DNA from: Aquitalea denitrificans | GTDB lineage: Bacteria; Pseudomonadota; Gammaproteobacteria; Burkholderiales; Chromobacteriaceae | Direction: 5' to 3' | DNA: 64,000 nucleotides | Assembly (NCBI RefSeq): GCF_009856625.1 | Contig: NZ_CP047241.1 | Coordinates: 930,001 to 994,000, forward strand | Shown: piece by piece, positions 1 to 8,029 of the stretch | How positions within the stretch are numbered: position 1 is the first letter of the stretch | Layout: each line of letters begins with the position of its first letter | Notes under the pieces: generated by a model | What the model saw: the letters and a program-made list of their open reading frames with translations, nothing else | The model's database searches: none | Told to the model about the DNA's origin: nothing | Program-made: the position numbers and the translations under genes

Positions 1-165
1 CGCTTGGATTTGAACCGCTATGGCACTGCTTGTTGTAACAATGAATGCAACACTTCTGTGGCTGGATATCAGCTTGTGCTCGCCTGTTTGTGGTAATTCC
101 GTTACAATGCGCCCCGACTGTTTCATATACGAGATCGTGCTTTCCACGGAAAGTGCGCATCATGC

Positions 166-195
166 TTGAATCGCTGGCTTTTTTCATGGTATAAA
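166..195 (+). promoter_or_regulatory. Probable sigma-70 promoter of rpmB-rpmG
   Basis: A TTGAAT (166-171) and a TATAAA (190-195) are separated by 18 bases and lie just upstream of the L28 gene. The -10 overlaps a 9-bp inverted repeat (173-181 with 193-201), so a hairpin in the DNA or in a read-through RNA shares these bases. The rest of 1-226 holds no gene I can support. The promoter call is from consensus only. Confidence 0.55.
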
Positions 196-226
196 GCCAG
201 CTTTTACCGGTTTTGGGAGTGTTAAC

Positions 227-460
227 ATGGCGCGTGTTTGCAAAGTCACCGGCAAACGTCCGATGACCGGGAACAATGTTTCCCACGCCAACAACAAGAC
301 GAAACGTCGTTTCCTGCCGAACTTGCAGTACCGCAAGTTCTGGGTAGAAAGCGAAAACCGCTGGGTGCGCCTGCGCGTATCCAACGCTGCACTGCGTACT
401 ATCGATAAAGTTGGTATCGATGTAGTGCTGGCTGATCTGCGCGCTCGCGGCGAGATCTAA
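227..460 (+). CDS. rpmB: 50S ribosomal protein L28
   Basis: This 77-residue basic protein opens with MARVCKVTGKRP, the L28 signature, and has the usual length of bacterial L28. It is a structural component of the large ribosomal subunit. The ATG is preceded by a GGGAG Shine-Dalgarno sequence. It is followed 34 bases later by the L33 gene, the standard rpmB-rpmG operon, and the pair is bounded by a promoter at 166-195 and a terminator at 677-707. Confidence 0.97.
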   Translation: MARVCKVTGKRPMTGNNVSHANNKTKRRFLPNLQYRKFWVESENRWVRLRVSNAALRTIDKVGIDVVLADLRARGEI

Positions 461-494
461 GCGGTCCTCTAGATAGCGACAGATAGGTAATACA

Positions 495-650
495 ATGCGC
501 GATAAAATCAAGCTTGAATCCACCGCCGGCACTGGCCACTTCTACACTACTACGAAGAACAAGCGCACGATGCCGGAAAAAATGGAGATCAAAAAATTTG
601 ATCCCGTTGCCCGTAAACACGTTATCTACAAGGAAACCAAGCTGAAGTAA
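495..650 (+). CDS. rpmG: 50S ribosomal protein L33
   Basis: This 51-codon frame begins MRDKIKLESTAGTGHFYTT and ends in KETKLK. It contains the TKNKR and KMEIKKFDPVARKHV segments typical of L33. It has no CxxC zinc-binding pairs, so it is the zinc-independent form, expected to stay functional under zinc limitation. It is co-transcribed with rpmB and ends 27 bases before a strong terminator. Confidence 0.96.
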   Translation: MRDKIKLESTAGTGHFYTTTKNKRTMPEKMEIKKFDPVARKHVIYKETKLK

Positions 651-676
651 GCTTGTTTTTCGGTAACGTCGAAGAG

Positions 677-707
677 CCCTTCTCTGGTGCACGGAGAAGG
701 GTTTTTT
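677..707 (+). terminator. Rho-independent terminator of rpmB-rpmG
   Basis: An 8-bp stem (677-684 with 694-701) is followed by six T residues at 702-707. From here to 867 the sequence is AT-rich and I see no gene in it. Confidence 0.85.
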
Positions 708-867
708 ATTGCCTGTAGTTTATGTAGTTACGTATCCTCTTCTATATCCATTTCTTTTTTGATCAAATATATTCCGCTACAGGCGGATTATCCTCTATAT
801 TTTCCTATTCATTATTTTTGTGATCATTTGTTGTCGATGATTACCGGAACAATGCAGAGGAAGCCAC

Positions 868-1581
868 ATGAAGCCGATTGTCATCATTCAGCACCTTGCG
901 CTGGATGGTCCTGAATATTTTCTTGATTATCTGAATCAGCATGCCATCCCCTCGTGCATTTTCAGGGTCTATGACGGTGATGTACTACCGGATGACGTCA
1001 GCGCCTATGCCGGAGTCGCCAGTTTTGGCGGACCGATGAGTGTGCATGATGTAGCCGATCATGACTGGATTCTGCCTGAAGTCGATTTTCTGCGTGCTGC
1101 AGTAGCGGAGGATGTGCCAGTTATCGGTCACTGCCTGGGTGGTCAGTTGCTGGCGCTGGCTTTGGGTGCCCATGTGTACAAGGCGGATATTCCGGAAATA
1201 GGCTGGGTCGACCTGCGGGCCAGTTCGGCCGGAGTGGCTGGGGAGTGGTTTGGTGATAGGCATGCCCCACGGGTGTTCCAGTGGCACAGCGATACTTTTG
1301 CACTGCCAGAGGGGGCCAGCTTGCTGGCCAGCAGTACCTACTGTTGCAATCAGGCCTATCTCTATGCCGGCAAGCATCTAGGCATGCAGTTTCATTGTGA
1401 AGTGAAGGTGGAAATGATTCGTCAGTGGCTGCAAGTGGGTTATCAGGAAATCGATGGCCACGACCTGCCCAGTGTGATGTCGGTCGATGAGATTGCCGCT
1501 TCATTGGAGGCGGGCATGGCGCAAAGCCATGCCCAGGCGGATGCCATCTACCAGCGCTGGCTACGCGGGGTGTATGGCTGA
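868..1581 (+). CDS. Class I glutamine amidotransferase family protein
   Basis: This is a free-standing class I (GATase1, GuaA/TrpG-like) amidotransferase fold of 237 residues. The nucleophile elbow GHCLGGQ places the catalytic Cys at residue 89. His176 and Glu178 in the MQFHCEVK segment complete the triad. FGGPMSV near residue 53 matches the oxyanion-strand motif. No synthetase domain or partner gene is adjacent, so the ammonia acceptor is unknown. Proteins of this type are often annotated as GMP synthase-like or gamma-glutamyl-polyamine hydrolase-like. The ATG is preceded by a GAGGAAG ribosome-binding site. It sits alone between an AT-rich gap and a convergent gene. Confidence 0.85.
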   Translation: MKPIVIIQHLALDGPEYFLDYLNQHAIPSCIFRVYDGDVLPDDVSAYAGVASFGGPMSVHDVADHDWILPEVDFLRAAVAEDVPVIGHCLGGQLLALALGAHVYKADIPEIGWVDLRASSAGVAGEWFGDRHAPRVFQWHSDTFALPEGASLLASSTYCCNQAYLYAGKHLGMQFHCEVKVEMIRQWLQVGYQEIDGHDLPSVMSVDEIAASLEAGMAQSHAQADAIYQRWLRGVYG

Positions 1582-1597
1582 CTGAGGTCAGGTGGGA

Positions 1598-2479
1598 TCA
1601 GACAGACTGGCTGAGGCGGGCGAATTGCTGTTTGGCCAGCACCATGTCCTGCCAGGCCTTGGCTTTGTCCGGCAGATTGCGCAGCAGATAGGCCGGGTGA
1701 TAGGTGGCGATCAGCGGTATGCCCTGATATTGATGCAACTGGCCGCGTAAACGGCCTATGGTTTGCTCGGTTTGCAGCAGGGTTTGCACGGCAAAGCGCC
1801 CCAGGGCCAGGATCAGGGTAGGCTGCACGTGGCGGATTTGCTGCTGCAGATAATCCTGACAGGCAAGGATTTCTTCCGGGGCGGGGTTGCGATTACCCGG
1901 CGGCCGGCATTTGAGCACATTGGCAATGTAGACGTCACGGTCGCGATCCAGTCCGGCGGCTGCCAGCATATTGTCCAGCAGCTGTCCGGCTTTGCCTACA
2001 AAGGGTTCGCCTTGCCTGTCCTCGTGCTCTCCGGGCGCTTCGCCAATCAGCATCCAGCGGGCCTGCGGATTACCCCGGCCAAATACCGTCTGGCTGCGCG
2101 TATTGCACAGCTGGCAGCGCTGGCAGTTGGCCACGTTCTGCTCCAACTGATCCCAGCTTGGTATTGCAACTTCCACTGCAGGGGAGATGAGTATGGCTGG
2201 GTTTGCTGCCTCGGGCGCGGAGACAGGTGCCGTCGTGACATTGACTGCCACAGGGGGCAGGTTGGCACTGCGCGGTAGCTCGACTGCTGGCATTGGTGTG
2301 CTTGGCTGCTCTGGCTCAAGTGAGCTGATCGTGGCGGCCATCTCTGCTTGCTGCACTTGCGCGGTTTGCAACAGGGCTTGTTTTTCCAGTTCGGCCGGAT
2401 GCTGATCGAACCAGCCTTCGCGAGCCTGCCATTGCGGACCCAGTCCCATGGCTTGCTGGACAAATCGGCTCCGGCTCAC
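1598..2479 (-). CDS. Uracil-DNA glycosylase, family 4 (Fe-S type)
   Basis: The C-terminal two-thirds is a family-4 uracil-DNA glycosylase, which removes uracil from DNA in base-excision repair. It shows motif A GEAPGEHED, then GKAGQLLDNML, IANVLKCRPPGNRNP and the HPAYLLR active-site loop. The cysteines of CQRCQLC, LKC and ACQDYL are placed to bind a 4Fe-4S cluster. The first ~100 residues are a variable, probably disordered extension rich in Pro/Ala/Gln. The start is GTG at 2479 and overlaps the rimI stop by 4 bases, which implies translational coupling. tsaB-rimI-udg is a common arrangement in beta- and gammaproteobacteria. Confidence 0.9.
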   Translation of the reverse strand: MSRSRFVQQAMGLGPQWQAREGWFDQHPAELEKQALLQTAQVQQAEMAATISSLEPEQPSTPMPAVELPRSANLPPVAVNVTTAPVSAPEAANPAILISPAVEVAIPSWDQLEQNVANCQRCQLCNTRSQTVFGRGNPQARWMLIGEAPGEHEDRQGEPFVGKAGQLLDNMLAAAGLDRDRDVYIANVLKCRPPGNRNPAPEEILACQDYLQQQIRHVQPTLILALGRFAVQTLLQTEQTIGRLRGQLHQYQGIPLIATYHPAYLLRNLPDKAKAWQDMVLAKQQFARLSQSV

Positions 2480-2913
2480 AGGAGAGCCTCCATCAGGATG
2501 GCATGCTCGCGTGTACCGTTGACCGATGGGTAATAATTTTTGCGCAAGCCACTTTGTTGAAAGCCGCAGCGTTGATAAAGCCTGATGGCGGGTTGATTGC
2601 TGGTGCGCACCTCAAGAAACAGCCGGTGGCAACCGTGCTGTTTCAGGTCTGCCATGATGCCGGATAGCAAAATCTGGCCCAGTCCCTGACCTTGCTGCTC
2701 GGGGGCGACAAAGATATTGAGCAGTTCGGCTTCATCCAGCAGAGGCATGACAACGGCGGTGCCGCTGCTTTCCTGTTCCAGTCGGTAAAAAACATGGGCG
2801 GACGCGATAGAGTCCTGATAATTGCGCGCACTCCAGCCATGCGGGGTAGCCGCAGATTCGCGCGCGGCCAGGGCCTGGGCGTTTTCCGGCTGATAGCGGC
2901 TGACCTTGCTCAT
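2476..2913 (-). CDS. rimI: Ribosomal-protein-alanine N-acetyltransferase RimI-type (GNAT)
   Basis: This is a 145-residue GNAT acetyltransferase. The acetyl-CoA pyrophosphate loop is EQQGQGLGQ, followed by FLEVRTSNQPAIRLYQRCGF, the classic RimI C-terminal half. RimI acetylates the N-terminal Ala of ribosomal protein S18. I chose the ATG at 2911-2913 because it overlaps the tsaB stop as ATGA. A longer open frame upstream only reads through tsaB in another frame. It is translationally coupled to tsaB before it and to the glycosylase after it. Confidence 0.9.
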   Translation of the reverse strand: MSKVSRYQPENAQALAARESAATPHGWSARNYQDSIASAHVFYRLEQESSGTAVVMPLLDEAELLNIFVAPEQQGQGLGQILLSGIMADLKQHGCHRLFLEVRTSNQPAIRLYQRCGFQQSGLRKNYYPSVNGTREHAILMEALL

Positions 2914-3578
2914 CCCTTGAGCGCCTGTTGTTCGAGCGAAGTCAGTGCGACCTTGTTGCGGACGTAGAGCAGCTCGGCCTCGCGTGGATGTTGCAGCGGG
3001 TAGCGGCCACTTTGCGCCAGCTCTGCATGTGCCCGTGCATCGGCCCGCAGCACGCCGGTGTGTGCGGTGTTGTCGCGTTGCTGCATCAGCAGGGCCGGGT
3101 AATTGGTGAAGCCATCGCCGGCCAACATGCTGATGCCCTCTGGCAGGATGACGTCTTGTGGGTCCTGCAAGGTAATCGGACTCAGCCGCTGCCACTGGGG
3201 GCCGGTCTGATAGGCTGCGCAATAAACCTGCTGCATACGTGCGTCCAGGCAGACCAGAACCTTTTCGGCCCCGCTTTGGTGGGCTACGGCATCCAGTGTG
3301 GGAATGCCAATAACTGGTAACTGGGCTGAGAAAGCCAATCCCTGTGCCAGACCGCAGGCAATGCGCAGGCCGGTAAAGGAGCCTGGTCCCTGCCCGAAGG
3401 CGATGGCGTCCAGTCCGCTCAGGGCAATGTCTGCCTGCTGCAGCAAACGCTCGATTTCCGGTAACGTGCGCTCAGCATGCTTCTGACCCATTTCCTCGTG
3501 AAAGGAATACAGCTTGCCATCCAGGCTGAGGGCGAGGGACAGGTAACTGCTGGAGGTGTCTATGGCTAACAGTTTCAT
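2910..3578 (-). CDS. tsaB: tRNA threonylcarbamoyladenosine biosynthesis protein TsaB
   Basis: This 222-residue protein begins MKLLAIDTSS, the ASKHA-fold nucleotide-binding start. It contains the GQGPGSFTGLRIA motif diagnostic of TsaB. TsaB dimerises with TsaD and, with TsaE and TsaC, installs t6A37 on ANN-decoding tRNAs. It is essential in many proteobacteria. The stop overlaps rimI (ATGA). It lies 32 bases downstream of an EAL/HDOD gene at the tail of the chemotaxis run, so it may be read from there as well as from a local promoter. Confidence 0.93.
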   Translation of the reverse strand: MKLLAIDTSSSYLSLALSLDGKLYSFHEEMGQKHAERTLPEIERLLQQADIALSGLDAIAFGQGPGSFTGLRIACGLAQGLAFSAQLPVIGIPTLDAVAHQSGAEKVLVCLDARMQQVYCAAYQTGPQWQRLSPITLQDPQDVILPEGISMLAGDGFTNYPALLMQQRDNTAHTGVLRADARAHAELAQSGRYPLQHPREAELLYVRNKVALTSLEQQALKG

Positions 3579-3610
3579 CGAGACATGGTGACCGGCTGGA
3601 GGGCTGGCAA

Positions 3611-4834
3611 TTATAAGCCCAGATCCTCCACCCAGGCGAGTGCCGATACATGTGCTTGATTAAGCTGCTGTGCGCTCAGTTGCAGTTGAGTGCATAGTTC
3701 GGCAACGCCGTTCAGTTGACCATCCTCGCAGGCTTTGGCCAACTGCAGCAGCATCCCCATCTGGCCTTTGTGCTCGGCTAGGGCTTCGATGATGCAGACC
3801 GGCAATTGCAGGTGTTCAAGAATATTGTCCATCGGCATGTCGAACAAGACATCCAGCAGGCTGAACATGCCCACGATGAACAGATTGTCGCAGTCGTCGT
3901 GATTCAGTCCCTGCTGTTCACCCAGCAGCTCCATGAAGCGGCCCCGTGTCACGGCGGTTTTCTGCAGGGCAGGAGGAGCGCGCCCATCGTCGGATGCGGT
4001 TACCAGCAGCAGGGTCAGCCAGCGGTAGAGCTTTTTGTAGCCCAGCACGGTGACGGCATGGGAGAAGGAGCTGATAGTGGTGTTCAGACCTGCAGCGGCC
4101 GAGTTGACATAGCGCAGCAGCTTGTATGACAGGGCGACATCACGCTTCAGAATCTGCTCAACCTGGCGCAGATCAGCATCCATTCGTAGCAGGTTGAGCA
4201 ATTCCAGCGCATTGCTGAAGGTGGGATGAATTACCTTGGCGGATAAGGTTTCAGGTCTGGCAAAGTAATAGCCCTGAAAGCCATCCATGCCCAGCTCCTT
4301 GCAGAGATGGTATTGCTCGTGCGTTTCCACCCGCTCGGCAATGCGGATGACCGGGTAGCTGCGCAATCGGGCTGCCAGCACCTGGAAGTGGTTGGCATCG
4401 CGGTTCTGGATATCCAGCTTGACGTAGTTGGCGAATTCCAGAAACGCTGCCGACTGTGCCTCGAATGAGAAATCGTCCAGTGCAATGCCAAAGCCCAGCG
4501 AGCGCAGATGGCGTGCTCGTGACAGCAGTTCGCTGGACGGGCTGATGTCCGGTGCGATGTCCAGAATCACCCGGCGCGGTGGCAGTAGTTCCAGGAAGTC
4601 GCTGGTCAGCATGGCCTCACCGACATTGATGAAAGCCAGCTTGTTGCCGATCAGCCAACTGGTTCCCATATTGTTCAGGGTATTGACCAATACATCAGTA
4701 TCAGCCTGCAGCTCGCTGTGTGGGCCAACCGAGCTTGCTTCCTGGCTTGCACGAAAAAGCAGCTCATACCCGATGAGCTGCTGGTTGCGGTTCAAAACCG
4801 TTTGTCGGCCAATGAAGGCGCTTTGTGTGGTCAT
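3611..4834 (-). CDS. EAL/HDOD signalling protein (degenerate EAL)
   Basis: This 407-residue protein has the COG3434 (YuxH/CdgJ-like) layout: an EAL-derived domain (~1-205) followed by an HDOD domain (~210-390). The EAL signature is changed to ELL (GYELLFR), and the DDF, KLD, ERVET and QGYYFARP landmarks survive only in part. It is therefore probably not an active c-di-GMP phosphodiesterase, though it could still bind c-di-GMP or proteins. HDOD domains lack the metal-binding HD-GYP set and act as signalling scaffolds. It starts 24 bases after the cheA stop, so it is probably co-transcribed with chemotaxis genes. A link to motility is inferred from this position; CdgJ-type proteins affect motility in Vibrio. 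Confidence 0.88.
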   Translation of the reverse strand: MTTQSAFIGRQTVLNRNQQLIGYELLFRASQEASSVGPHSELQADTDVLVNTLNNMGTSWLIGNKLAFINVGEAMLTSDFLELLPPRRVILDIAPDISPSSELLSRARHLRSLGFGIALDDFSFEAQSAAFLEFANYVKLDIQNRDANHFQVLAARLRSYPVIRIAERVETHEQYHLCKELGMDGFQGYYFARPETLSAKVIHPTFSNALELLNLLRMDADLRQVEQILKRDVALSYKLLRYVNSAAAGLNTTISSFSHAVTVLGYKKLYRWLTLLLVTASDDGRAPPALQKTAVTRGRFMELLGEQQGLNHDDCDNLFIVGMFSLLDVLFDMPMDNILEHLQLPVCIIEALAEHKGQMGMLLQLAKACEDGQLNGVAELCTQLQLSAQQLNQAHVSALAWVEDLGL

Positions 4835-4858
4835 TAAAGCTTGCCAGTTTTGGTTTTT

Positions 4859-6751
4859 TTATACGGAAATCAGCTCCGAGGTCCTTACCTGGCCATTGGT
4901 GCCATCGCTGGAACTGAGCAGATCTTCCATGTCCAGAACCAGAACCACCGAGCCATCGCCAGACAGGGTGGCACCAGCCACGCCCTTGGGGCGGATATTC
5001 TGCAGCGGTTTGATGACAACATCGTCACGCCCTACAAAGGAGTCGATGGCGAGGATGAAGGATTTTTCAGCCGACTGCATCAGCACACCAAAGTAAGGCT
5101 TCTGGGTAGGCTCCCAGCCCAGCAGGCCCGCCAGCGTGCGCAGCGGCAGGATCTCGTCGCGTACCACGATGGTCGGTTTGCCCGATACTTCCTGGATGGC
5201 ATTCGGATCGATGGTGATGATTTCGCGCACCATGGCCAGCGGTACGGCAAACGGCTGGTTGCAGGCACGAACCACCAGCACCGGCAAAATGGCCAGCGTC
5301 AGCGGCAGCGAAATGCTGATGCGGGTGCCTTCGCCTGGCAGCGAATTGATATCTATACGACCGTTGAGCTTCTGGATATTGGTACGGACCACATCCATGC
5401 CGACACCGCGACCGGAAACGCTGGAGATCTGGTCTTTGGTGGAGAAGCCCGGCATGAAAATGAGCTGCAGGCATTGCTTTTCGTCCAGACCGTTGGCGGT
5501 TTCCTGATCGATCAGCCCCTTTTCGATGGCCTTGCGACGCAGGGCGTCCGGGTTCATGCCCTTGCCATCGTCGGTGATTTCGATCTGGATGTGGTCGCCC
5601 ACTTGCTCGGCAGTCAGCTGGATCAGCGATTGCGGTTTCTTGCCGGAGGCAATGCGTTCTTCTGGCGATTCGACGCCATGGTCTACCGCGTTGCGAACCA
5701 GGTGGACCAGCGGATCGTTGAGGTCCTCGATCATGGTCTTGTCCAGCTCGGTTTCTTCACCGGACAGTACCAGTTCCACTTCCTTGCCCAGTTGGCGAGC
5801 CAGGTCGCGCGCCAAGCGCGGGTACTTCTGGAACAGGCGGCCAATCGGCTGCATGCGGGTCTTCATCACCGCGTTTTGCAGATCGCCCACCAGCAGGTCA
5901 AGCTGGCTGATGGCTTCATCCAGCGAACGCAGGGTGTTGCCGTCGCGATTACCCTGCAGGATTTCCGTGCGCAGGGTGGTCAGACGGTTCTTGGTTAGGC
6001 CGATTTCGCCGGACAGGTTCAGCACCATGTCCAGACGAACCGTGTCGATACGGATGGTATTTTCCTGCGGGCCGCTGCTGTTGCCTGCGCTGGAGGGCTG
6101 CTTGTTGGCTACCGGCTTGGCCGGCGGCTTGACAGCCGGCAGGTGCTCGGCGGCGGTGATCAGTTCGTGGGCCGGTGCGGCAGCGGCAGGAGCCGGGGCT
6201 GCCGGAGTAGGTGCTGGTGCGGCGGAATGGGCCGCAGTTGCCGCCGGTGCAGCTTGTGGCACGATGGCCTGGTGCAGGGCATTCCAGTCCGGGCCAGCTG
6301 CCGCCGGGGCTGCAACCGCGACCGGAGCCGGGGCCGGCTCTTCGGCCTTGTTCAGTTGCTGGCCGGATAGTACGGCATCCAGGGCATTGAGTACGTCCGG
6401 ATCGGCATCGGCCACCATCAGTCCCTGTCCCAGCGTGCCAAACATGTCACGCACGATGCCCGTGGCATCAAGAATGACGTCCATGACTTCCGGCGTGATG
6501 TGCAGCTCGCCATTGCGAAGCTTGTCAAACAGGTTTTCCGTGCGATGGCACAGATTGACCATCGGGCCAACGTTCAGAAAACCGGCACCGCCCTTGATGG
6601 TGTGAAAGCCCCGGAAAATATCGTTCAGCAATGCCTTGTCTTCAGGACGCTTTTCCAGTTCCACCAGCTTGTTGTCCACGTCGGACAAGAGATCGGTAGA
6701 CTCCATCAGGAAGTCTTGTAGCAGTTCTTCCATGCCGCCAAAATCGCTCAT
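4859..6751 (-). CDS. cheA: Chemotaxis histidine kinase CheA (first copy)
   Basis: This is a 630-residue CheA. The P1/Hpt domain (~1-130) has the phospho-accepting His50 in FHTIKGGAGF. An Ala/Pro-rich linker (~137-215) stands where a P2 CheY-binding domain would be, so P2 looks absent or reduced. P3 dimerisation, the P4 ATPase (HLVRNAVDHG N-box, DDGKGM, FSTKDQISSVSGRGVGMDVV, GEGT) and the P5 CheW-like domain follow. It phosphorylates the CheY and CheV proteins encoded just upstream, in response to MCP arrays. The gap to cheZ is 45 bases. A second, different CheA lies at 13488-15797. Confidence 0.96.
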   Translation of the reverse strand: MSDFGGMEELLQDFLMESTDLLSDVDNKLVELEKRPEDKALLNDIFRGFHTIKGGAGFLNVGPMVNLCHRTENLFDKLRNGELHITPEVMDVILDATGIVRDMFGTLGQGLMVADADPDVLNALDAVLSGQQLNKAEEPAPAPVAVAAPAAAGPDWNALHQAIVPQAAPAATAAHSAAPAPTPAAPAPAAAAPAHELITAAEHLPAVKPPAKPVANKQPSSAGNSSGPQENTIRIDTVRLDMVLNLSGEIGLTKNRLTTLRTEILQGNRDGNTLRSLDEAISQLDLLVGDLQNAVMKTRMQPIGRLFQKYPRLARDLARQLGKEVELVLSGEETELDKTMIEDLNDPLVHLVRNAVDHGVESPEERIASGKKPQSLIQLTAEQVGDHIQIEITDDGKGMNPDALRRKAIEKGLIDQETANGLDEKQCLQLIFMPGFSTKDQISSVSGRGVGMDVVRTNIQKLNGRIDINSLPGEGTRISISLPLTLAILPVLVVRACNQPFAVPLAMVREIITIDPNAIQEVSGKPTIVVRDEILPLRTLAGLLGWEPTQKPYFGVLMQSAEKSFILAIDSFVGRDDVVIKPLQNIRPKGVAGATLSGDGSVVLVLDMEDLLSSSDGTNGQVRTSELISV

Positions 6752-6796
6752 ATTCTCACCCCCGCTTATGCCGCTAACACGTTCACCGCTTTTTGT

Positions 6797-7534
6797 TTAG
6801 AAGCCCAGGCTTTCCAGCAAGTCATCGACCTGCTGTTGGCTGGAAACCACGTCGGTTCTGCCTTCGGGATTGACTACAGGTCCGTTCAGCAGATTGTTGT
6901 CCAGTTCGGCCTTTTTCGAATCCGGCGAGAATTCGATCAGGAAGGCCACCAATTCCGTTTCCAGTATATGCACCATATCCATCATTTTCTTGATGACTTG
7001 GCCGGTGAGATCCTGAAAATCCTGTGCCATCACAATTTCCAGCAGCTGGACATTGGTGGCTTGTGTCTGCTTGGGCACGTGGCCCAGGTACTGGCGAGTG
7101 TCTTCAGCCAGATTCTTGAATTCTGCAACGGAAAGCTGGTTGGCATACAGCTGTTCCCAGCGTGCTGCCAGTAGTTTGGCACGGCTTTCCAGATCATCCT
7201 GATACGGTTTTGCCAGATCAGTGGCATTGAGTACGCGTTCGGCAGCACTCTCGGTCAAGGAGGCAATATAGCCCAGTCTGTCCCGGGCATCGGGAATGGC
7301 ATCTGCCACTTTTTCCAGCGACTTGTCATAGCCCAGGTCGCGTAGGGCATCGTGCATCTTGCGGGTCAACTGGCCAATCTGCTCATACATGACAGCAGTG
7401 CTGGGCAGGCTGCCTGTGGCGTCAACCGTCGTTGTGGTGACTACAGTTTCCACTTCCTTTTGCTGACTGGCAATGCTGTCAAACAGTGCTTCGAGATCCG
7501 GTGAATCTCCACTTTCCAGAATGTGATCCGGCAC
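6797..7534 (-). CDS. cheZ: Protein phosphatase CheZ
   Basis: This 245-residue CheZ dephosphorylates CheY-P. The catalytic helix reads QDFQDLTGQV (171-180), where Asp175 and Gln179 correspond to Asp143 and Gln147 of E. coli CheZ. The C-terminal CheY-docking helix QQVDDLLESLGF is intact and is separated by a flexible linker. It lies between cheY and cheA with gaps of about 50 bases. It is the only CheZ in the window and so could serve both chemotaxis clusters. Confidence 0.96.
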   Translation of the reverse strand: MPDHILESGDSPDLEALFDSIASQQKEVETVVTTTTVDATGSLPSTAVMYEQIGQLTRKMHDALRDLGYDKSLEKVADAIPDARDRLGYIASLTESAAERVLNATDLAKPYQDDLESRAKLLAARWEQLYANQLSVAEFKNLAEDTRQYLGHVPKQTQATNVQLLEIVMAQDFQDLTGQVIKKMMDMVHILETELVAFLIEFSPDSKKAELDNNLLNGPVVNPEGRTDVVSSQQQVDDLLESLGF

Positions 7535-7588
7535 GATGGCCTCTCCTCGGTGCTGACTAGGCAGGTCTGTTTGCTATTATTTATTGGT

Positions 7589-7978
7589 TTACTTGTTCAT
7601 GGTCTGGAAGATCTTGTTCATCTTTTCTTCCAGTGTTGCTGCAGTGAAGGGCTTTACGATGTAACCGCTGGCACCGGCCATGGCGGCTTCGATGATGTTT
7701 TCCCGCTTGGCTTCCGCGGTAATCATCATGAAGGGCAGGTGCTTGATCTGCTGGTCGGCCCGTACCGCTTTCAGCAGTTCGATGCCGGTCATGTTCGGCA
7801 TGTTCCAGTCGGAAACAATAAAGTCGAAATGTTGCGTTTTCAGCTTGTGCAAGGCCACCTGGCCATCTTCGGCCTCGTCGACGTTGGTAAAGCCCAGCTC
7901 TTTCAGCAGGTTGCGCACAATGCGTCTCATGGTCGAGAAATCGTCCACAACGAGGAATCGCATGTTTTTATCTGGCAT
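7589..7978 (-). CDS. cheY: Chemotaxis response regulator CheY
   Basis: This 129-residue single-domain receiver keeps E. coli CheY numbering exactly: acidic pair Asp12/Asp13, phospho-acceptor Asp57 in VSDWNMPNMTG, Thr87 and Lys109 (IVKPF). CheY-P binds FliM at the flagellar switch and changes rotation. Its neighbour cheZ encodes the matching phosphatase. It resembles flagellar CheY more closely than the second receiver at 13034 does, so I infer that this one controls the motor. Confidence 0.96.
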   Translation of the reverse strand: MPDKNMRFLVVDDFSTMRRIVRNLLKELGFTNVDEAEDGQVALHKLKTQHFDFIVSDWNMPNMTGIELLKAVRADQQIKHLPFMMITAEAKRENIIEAAMAGASGYIVKPFTAATLEEKMNKIFQTMNK

Positions 7979-8029
7979 CTGGGTAGGTCCTGAAATGTCG
8001 GTATTCCATTGAGCCGTTGATTTTAACGG

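Noticed and set aside
687..914. A 75-codon open frame between L33 and the amidotransferase.
   Set aside because: It starts inside the rpmG terminator, overlaps the amidotransferase start in another frame and encodes no known motif.
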